A stretch of DNA of 64,000 bases from Verrucomicrobiaceae bacterium (GTDB taxonomy: Bacteria; Verrucomicrobiota; Verrucomicrobiia; Verrucomicrobiales; Verrucomicrobiaceae): the NCBI GenBank assembly GCA_016713245.1, contig JADJPM010000004.1:1116001-1180000 (forward strand). Direction: 5' to 3'. Below are positions 60,001 through 64,000 of the stretch, piece after piece. The translations under genes and the position numbers were made by a program. Position 1 is the first letter of the stretch. Each line of letters starts with the position of its first letter. Below the pieces are notes generated by a model. It was not told the origin of the DNA. It did no database searches and saw only the letters and a list, made by a program, of their open reading frames with translations.

Positions 60001-63000
60001 CTTTTCACCGTGGCGAATCCGCAAAACGGCACCGTCACGCTGCTCGCGGATGGCTACACGGCACGCTTCACGCCCACACCGGGCTACACCGGCGTGCCGA
60101 GCTTCACCTTCATCGCCACCGATGCCGGCGGAAATGCCGACACGATGCTGGTGTGGGATTTCGACCTGCCAGACGGCACCGCGACGAATGTGGCCGTGGA
60201 TGCCTCCGGCAAAGGTCGCGATGGCACGATCGACTTCGCCGCCGCAGGCACTTACAGTCTCGTCACCGACAAACCGGCCGCGCTGGCGCAACAGGGCGCG
60301 AGATCCATCGACGTCGTCGAAGACGGCACGAATGGCACGCGCGTGCAGCGTGTCTTCACCGCAGCGGAACTCGATTGGAATGTCGCGAACTGGAGCGTCG
60401 CTGGCTGGTTCAAGCGTCGCGACACGACGAATGACGACATCGTGTGGCACATCAGCGATGGCGATGGTTTTGGCAGCAATGACGAGCTGTATCTGAACTG
60501 CCCCGCTGGAGCCACCACGGTGCGTTTGCAGCACTTCAATGGTGCCGGAGCCGCGCTCGATGTGGACATCGCGAAAACGGGCATCACCGCCGGTGGCTGG
60601 CATCACTTCGCCGTCGTGCGCAGCGGCACCTCGATCAGTCTTTATATCGATGGCACGCTCGCGGGCACCGATTCGGCCTTCGCGCTCGCATTGAATCAAA
60701 CCAGCCCGCTCGTCTTCGGCGGTCATGCGAGCACGACCTTCGCGCCGCAACGTTGGTTCGATGGCGGGCTCGATGATTTGATGGTGAGCAAGGCCGTGCT
60801 CGATGCCACGCAGATTGCTTCGCTCGCGAGTGGCACCACCGCGCGCCATTTTGGCGGCCTGAGCACCACGGCGACGATTTCACTCTCCGCCGCTTCGGTG
60901 AACTACGTCTGGACAAGCACCACGAGCGGAAACTGGTCCACCGGCACGAACTGGCAGAGCGGAGCCGCGCCCACGGGCTCACGCGGCGCTTCCGTGCAGT
61001 TCTACACGGGCCAAACGCTCGCTGGAGTCACCGCCACGGCCACGAATGACATCGCGGGCGTCTGCCAGATGAACAATCTCACGCTCGCAGGCACGAACGG
61101 CACGGGCGCGACCACCGCCACGATCAGCGGTGGCACCTTCCAGCTCCTCAACAACGGCACCACCTTGCCCACGGTAAATCTCACCGGCACCTCCGGCTCG
61201 GGATCGAACATTCTCACCTACCACATCAACACGCCCGTCGTGCTCGGCGCGGACACGACCTTCAACGGCACCAACAACGGCACTTTCATCTTCAATGGCG
61301 ATGTCAGCGGCTCCGGCGGCATCATTCGCATCAGCACCAGCAGCAAACTCGTGCTCGCAGGCACGAACAGCTACACCGGCGACACCACGATCAACGCTGG
61401 CACGCTGCAAATCGGCAACGACGGTACCACCGGCAGTCTCGGCACGGGCAATGTGATCAACAACGGCACCCTGCGCTTTGACCGCACCGGCACGCTCACC
61501 GTGCCGAATGCCATCACTGGCACCGGCGGCTTGCAGATTGATTGTCCGATCAATGCGGGCACCGTCGTCTTCAGCGGCACGAACACCTTCGACGGCGGCG
61601 TGAATGTCAGCGGCGGCACCTTGCGCATCACGAACAGCACCGCGCTCGGCGACGGCACCAAGACCGTCTCGCTCAGCAACGGCACCGCTGGCGCTCCGCA
61701 TCTCAATCTCGACGGCAGCAGCGATCCCATCGAACTCCCCGCGACCATCAGCTACAACACCAGCAGCGCCACCGGGGCCATCATCAATGAAGCGGGCGAC
61801 AACACCATCCTCGGCAGCATCAATCTCACTGGCGGCGGTGGTGACACGAAGATCCTCGTCACTGGTGGCACGCTCACGCTTGCAGGCAGCATCGCGCCCA
61901 TCGCCACGGGCCGAAATCTGCTGCTTGATGGCGCAGGCTCCGGGACTGTCACCAGCGTCATCAGCAATGGCAGCGGCTTGAATGTCCTTTTGAGCGTGAA
62001 AAAGCAAGGTTCCGGCATCTGGACGCTCGCAGGGAACAATTCGCACAGCGGCACGACAAACGTGACATCTGGCACGCTCGTCATTTCCCATCCGAACGCG
62101 CTCGGCAGCGGTGGAATGACTTTTGGCGCTGCAGCGAACAACACCATCATCAGCACTGTAGCCACTCTCGATCTGAACGGGCAGCAAGGTATCAATGAAG
62201 CCATAACTCTGAGTGGCACTGGCGTGGGCAGTGTCGGTGCTTTGATCAACAACAGCGCCACGGCCGCCAGCATCTCCAACGGCATCCACAGCATCTCCAC
62301 CACCGCAGGCGGCGTCCACAACACCGTGCCCGATGTCATTCTCAGCGGAAACGCCACCGCCGTCGCCACTTTGGGCCTCAGTGCGGCCAGTTTCACCATC
62401 GCAGGCGGCACGACGCAATATTCCGCCGCGCCCACGGTCACGATCACCGGCGGTGAAGGCACCGGAGCCACCGCGACGGCTGTTTTGTCCGGCGGATCGA
62501 CCGGCACGGTCACTGGCATCACGATCACGAATGCTGGCACCGGCTACACATCGGCTCCGACGATTGTCTTCAGCGGCGGCACCGTCACCACCACTGGCAC
62601 CAATCCCACCGGCAACGGCAACGCGACGAACTTTATCGTCGCAGGCATCCAGGTCACGAATCCCGGCAGCGGCTACACCAGCGCCCCGAGCGTGACCTTC
62701 AGCAGCGGCACGGGAACCACCGCGACGGCAAATATGTCGTCAGTGATCCTCGGCGCGAACAGCAGCCTCGGCGGTTCGGGCGATTTGAGCATCCATCCCG
62801 GCATTTCGGGAGCCTTCACCCTCACCAAAGTCGGCGCAGGCACGCTCACGCTCCATGGTGCAAACACGCACGGCGCCACCACCATCAACGCAGGTCGCCT
62901 CGCACTCGCAGGCAGCCTCACAAGCAATCTCACCACCAACGCCGCGATTTTTGCCCCGCAAGGCACCCCCAGCACCACTGCGAATCTCACCCAGGCATCC

Positions 63001-63675
63001 ACCGCAACGTTCCAAATCCGTCTCAACAGCAGCACCGTCGGAACCGGCTACGATCAACTCACCGTCAGCGGCACCACCGTCAGCCTCAATGGTGCCCTCG
63101 ACCTCGTCTGCGGTCCCCATTTGGCCCCCGGCAGCACCTTCACCATCCTGAACAAAACCAGCACCGGAGCCATCGCCGGCACTTTCACCGGCCGCGCGAA
63201 CAACAGCACCTTCACCGACGACGGCTACACCTTCCAAATCACCTACACCGGCGGCACCGGCAACGACGTCGTCCTCACGCTGATCACCACGCCCATCGAG
63301 CAATGGCGCTTCGCCAACTACGGCAGCGTCCTCAATACCGGCACCGCCCTCGACACCGCCGACATCGACAGCGATGGCAGCACCAACCTCCTCGAATACG
63401 CGACGAAAATGAACGCCACCGCCAACGACGTCGTCCCGCAAAGCGCGACGAAGAACGGCTCGAACCTCGAATACACCTACACCAAAAACAAATCCGCCAC
63501 CGACGTGACCTTCACCGTCGAATGGAGCGATGATTTCACCACCTGGAGCACCGCCGGTGTCACGCAGTCCCTCGTCCCCGGCTCTGACAATGGCGTGACC
63601 CAGCAATGGAAAGCCACGATGCCTGCCGGGGCGAACGGCAGGCGCTTTGTGCATCTCAAAGTCACACGGCCATGA
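57016..63675 (+). CDS. Giant secreted PA14/heparinase-type lyase/LamG/PATR protein
   Basis: Exported polysaccharide-degrading protein, 2219 residues. Order: signal peptide (MLRLTLLFLFAAAVSAFSQ), two PA14-like carbohydrate-binding modules (about 20-165 and 170-325), a lyase N-terminal alpha toroid (about 335-620; HPRLFATAERFAKLKAAY, DGNNWNQVCTGG, NGAWYEGPGYWGY), and a heparinase II/III-like beta domain (GADHGNLDAGTFVLDALGKR). Then come an Ig/cadherin-like module (DAPVAVNG onward, about 975-1060), LamG (about 1065-1275), PATR beta-strand repeats (about 1280-2080; LAGTNSYTGDTTINAGTL and others) and a tail resembling that of the M60 protein. The Asn, Tyr and His clusters fit PL-type beta-elimination of uronic-acid polysaccharides; the exact substrate is unknown. 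Confidence 0.9.
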   Translation: MLRLTLLFLFAAAVSAFSQGTGLTGQYYDTATFTTLKTTRTDTAVNFNFSSGIPAGTAITNADTFSIAWSGQIEPEFSGLYTFYVSADDGARLWVNDQMIASRTFFTTPTEMRGQVQLTAGKRVNIRLEYIEHTGGASVKLEWSCASRAREVIPTSRLYPSRVDKLGGSVLREHWSGIAGGAISSVTSNANYPNKPGGREFITSFECLAQDWADSYGTRVTGFIVPPVTGSYTFAVSGDEVVELYVSTDATSANKSLAASVSSATAFRAWGTPSSARTLTQGVRYYVELLHKENTGTDHWSVGWKKPGDAVFSVIPGSALAQPGTTTAQPTETNLLNTMAQDHPRLFATAERFAKLKAAYLSPTASQAKTWAQNAINSANSILTQAPVVYAPDVRSVILNDSRKVVDRMYKLGLAWQLTGDAQYAERAWTELNTVADNTLFPNWNPSHFLDTAEMTHACAIGYDWFYHYWDASRRTTIRTAIINKGLTPGLSQFTSNAGWSQSDGNNWNQVCTGGLSMGALVVGTESETLVENILNRSINSTRPCWKHFTTDNGAWYEGPGYWGYTTEYGMRMLAGLEWVLGSDFGISNTQHVSEAGYGPMNSLGTSNVIFNYADAGAGGGTRGAQFQWMARRYGIAAYDGWENTGSGSALSALWWNDHAGITVANNGSAPDMAFHGDAGTAFEAQEMVTMRGKWADSRATFVGTKGGQMGADHGNLDAGTFVLDALGKRWFHDLGGDNYALTNYFSFPSNASGVDRWDYYRMRPEGQNTLAINPDGTAGMVLNAVAPLTAYQSEPGGSSSFSIHDLTPVYSGMSKVWRGVRLMGARDEVLVQDEIQAATGKTVWWFAHYTHPTTSVVIDPDGTSAMLTQGAERLWCKIVSGGGTFQIMDAVPLPGSANPVTTPAQNANTGHKKLAINLTNVTNTTLAVWFVPLQTADPIPTTLPTITALNTWNIAATNDAPVAVNGVATSNGENPVDIDLRSYITDDSTPSAQMLFTVANPQNGTVTLLADGYTARFTPTPGYTGVPSFTFIATDAGGNADTMLVWDFDLPDGTATNVAVDASGKGRDGTIDFAAAGTYSLVTDKPAALAQQGARSIDVVEDGTNGTRVQRVFTAAELDWNVANWSVAGWFKRRDTTNDDIVWHISDGDGFGSNDELYLNCPAGATTVRLQHFNGAGAALDVDIAKTGITAGGWHHFAVVRSGTSISLYIDGTLAGTDSAFALALNQTSPLVFGGHASTTFAPQRWFDGGLDDLMVSKAVLDATQIASLASGTTARHFGGLSTTATISLSAASVNYVWTSTTSGNWSTGTNWQSGAAPTGSRGASVQFYTGQTLAGVTATATNDIAGVCQMNNLTLAGTNGTGATTATISGGTFQLLNNGTTLPTVNLTGTSGSGSNILTYHINTPVVLGADTTFNGTNNGTFIFNGDVSGSGGIIRISTSSKLVLAGTNSYTGDTTINAGTLQIGNDGTTGSLGTGNVINNGTLRFDRTGTLTVPNAITGTGGLQIDCPINAGTVVFSGTNTFDGGVNVSGGTLRITNSTALGDGTKTVSLSNGTAGAPHLNLDGSSDPIELPATISYNTSSATGAIINEAGDNTILGSINLTGGGGDTKILVTGGTLTLAGSIAPIATGRNLLLDGAGSGTVTSVISNGSGLNVLLSVKKQGSGIWTLAGNNSHSGTTNVTSGTLVISHPNALGSGGMTFGAAANNTIISTVATLDLNGQQGINEAITLSGTGVGSVGALINNSATAASISNGIHSISTTAGGVHNTVPDVILSGNATAVATLGLSAASFTIAGGTTQYSAAPTVTITGGEGTGATATAVLSGGSTGTVTGITITNAGTGYTSAPTIVFSGGTVTTTGTNPTGNGNATNFIVAGIQVTNPGSGYTSAPSVTFSSGTGTTATANMSSVILGANSSLGGSGDLSIHPGISGAFTLTKVGAGTLTLHGANTHGATTINAGRLALAGSLTSNLTTNAAIFAPQGTPSTTANLTQASTATFQIRLNSSTVGTGYDQLTVSGTTVSLNGALDLVCGPHLAPGSTFTILNKTSTGAIAGTFTGRANNSTFTDDGYTFQITYTGGTGNDVVLTLITTPIEQWRFANYGSVLNTGTALDTADIDSDGSTNLLEYATKMNATANDVVPQSATKNGSNLEYTYTKNKSATDVTFTVEWSDDFTTWSTAGVTQSLVPGSDNGVTQQWKATMPAGANGRRFVHLKVTRP

Positions 63676-63695
63676 TGAATGAACGAGCGAAGCTC

Positions 63696-63756
63696 CTGGA
63701 CTGCGGCAGCCTGCTGCCGCTTGAGAGAGGCAGCCCTGCTGCCGGGCGCGTCTCCA
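63696..63756 (-). repeat. About 55-bp interspersed repeat, copy 1 (inverted)
   Basis: On the minus strand it reads CGGCAGCAGGGCTGCC, then AGCGGCAGCAGGCTGCCGCA and GTCCAG, the same order as copies 2 and 3 but in the opposite direction. Each unit holds two small palindromes able to form hairpins (GGCAGC-AGG-GCTGCC). Confidence 0.75.
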
Positions 63757-63821
63757 GATTTTGCGAAGCCGAGGCGCTCCCGCGTGGGCGTAGCTGTGAC
63801 GCTTCGATTGATGTCCATCGG

Positions 63822-63877
63822 CCTTCCCGCCAGCAGGCTGGCTCAGACGAGCGGCAGCAGGCTGCCGCAGTCCGGGG
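63822..63877 (+). repeat. About 55-bp interspersed repeat, copy 2
   Basis: CCTTCCCGCCAGCAGGCTGG, then CTCAGACGAGCGGCAGCAGG and CTGCCGCAGTCCGGG. It is nearly identical to copy 3, which begins about 62 bp later, forming a tandem pair. Confidence 0.8.
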
Positions 63878-63883
63878 GCGTTG

Positions 63884-63941
63884 CCCTTCCCGCCAGCAGG
63901 GCTGGCTTCGACGAGCGGCAGCGGGCTGCCGCAGTCCGGGC
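63884..63941 (+). repeat. About 55-bp interspersed repeat, copy 3
   Basis: CCCTTCCCGCCAGCAGGGCT, then GGCTTCGACGAGCGGCAGCG and GGCTGCCGCAGTCCGGGC. It differs from copy 2 at a few positions, some inside the palindromic arms. Confidence 0.8.
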
Positions 63942-63947
63942 GTCAAG

Positions 63948-64000
63948 TTGCTGGCTTTGATGTTCATCGCGATGAATGCGGTGGCGGCTCCGGTGGATGT
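63948..64000 (+). CDS. Start of an exported protein, cut by the window end
   Basis: A reading frame beginning with TTG at 63948 (or ATG at 63960) encodes LLALMFIAMNAVAAPVDV, which looks like a signal peptide with an AVAA cleavage site. No more can be said from 53 bases. The repeat copy 3 lies just upstream. It could also be a chance ORF. Confidence 0.3.
   Translation, partial: MLALMFIAMNAVAAPVD

Larger units (their letters stand above)
63676..63947. other. Intergenic repeat region after the lyase gene
   Basis: No credible gene is present. The stretch is dominated by three related copies of an about 55-bp repeat rich in GCAGG/CTGCC palindromes, listed separately. Short ORFs across it are by-products of the repeats. 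Confidence 0.55.

Noticed and set aside
57781..62540. Several long minus-strand frames opposite the giant lyase gene
   Set aside because: The plus-strand frame is open for over 2200 codons with clear PA14, lyase, LamG and PATR modules; the opposing frames are low-information Arg/Ala/Val sequences.
63676..63947. Possible CRISPR-like array after the lyase gene
   Set aside because: Only three units, one inverted, with palindromic cores and unequal spacing; no cas gene is in the window.

Overview
The window looks like chromosomal DNA of a Gram-negative, GC-rich, glycan-degrading bacterium, most probably a member of the Verrucomicrobiota (Verrucomicrobiaceae-like). The reasons are a DUF1549/DUF1553 protein and a DUF1501 Tat protein (both typical of the Planctomycetota/Verrucomicrobiota group), a secreted sulfatase, two giant proteins with autotransporter-associated beta-strand (PATR) repeats that end in a similar tail, and an S10-type ribosomal cluster lacking tuf, rpsN, rpmD and adk. 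This is inference from gene families; no rRNA gene is present to confirm it, and I saw no tRNA, rRNA or CRISPR array.

Layout. 1-7.3 kb: a sulfatase cut by the window start, a two-component system, a large Asp-box propeller protein, a candidate small RNA or leader with its own promoter and terminator, and an EF-hand membrane protein. 7.3-14.7 kb: a 1709-residue PATR protein with an M60-type (HEPGH) metallopeptidase domain, then two sugar-type regulators (GntR/LacI chimera and LacI). 14.8-22.5 kb: alpha/beta hydrolase, secreted cyclophilin, metallo-beta-lactamase-fold protein, DUF1549/DUF1553 protein, small lipoprotein, PIN-PhoH ATPase and a TRIC-type membrane protein. 22.5-31.3 kb: an exo-alpha-sialidase, a DPP-IV-like peptidase, a RAYT (REP-associated tyrosine transposase) surrounded by four REP-like hairpins, a secreted protein of unknown role and a tricorn-like protease.

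31.9-47.6 kb: the str/S10/spc-like translation cluster rpsL-rpsG-fusA-rpsJ-rplC-rplD-rplW-rplB-rpsS-[secreted coiled-coil gene]-rplV-rpsC-rplP-rpmC-rpsQ-rplN-rplX-rplE-rpsH-rplF-rplR-rpsE-rplO-secY-map. The leader before rpsL carries a perfect 20-bp palindrome and a 16-bp direct repeat, and a long hairpin lies between rplO and secY. The non-ribosomal gene between rpsS and rplV is the strangest gene-order feature. 47.6-57 kb: an RlmI-like methyltransferase, a TolC/NodT-type outer-membrane lipoprotein, a DUF1501 protein, an MFS transporter, a UDP-glucose/GDP-mannose dehydrogenase, an IS110-family remnant, a membrane desaturase and an internally duplicated membrane protein. 57-64 kb: a 2219-residue PA14/heparinase-type lyase/LamG/PATR protein, a cluster of about 55-bp repeats, and the start of another exported protein cut by the window end.

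Functionally, the accessory genes read as a host- or algal-glycan degradation set: sulfatase, sialidases, M60 mucinase-like peptidase, polysaccharide lyase, secreted peptidases, an MFS importer and LacI/GntR regulators. Many genes are tightly packed with 4-bp ATGA overlaps, and Shine-Dalgarno motifs are patchy (good before rplC, rplD and rplN, not obvious before many others), so several start codons are judgement calls.
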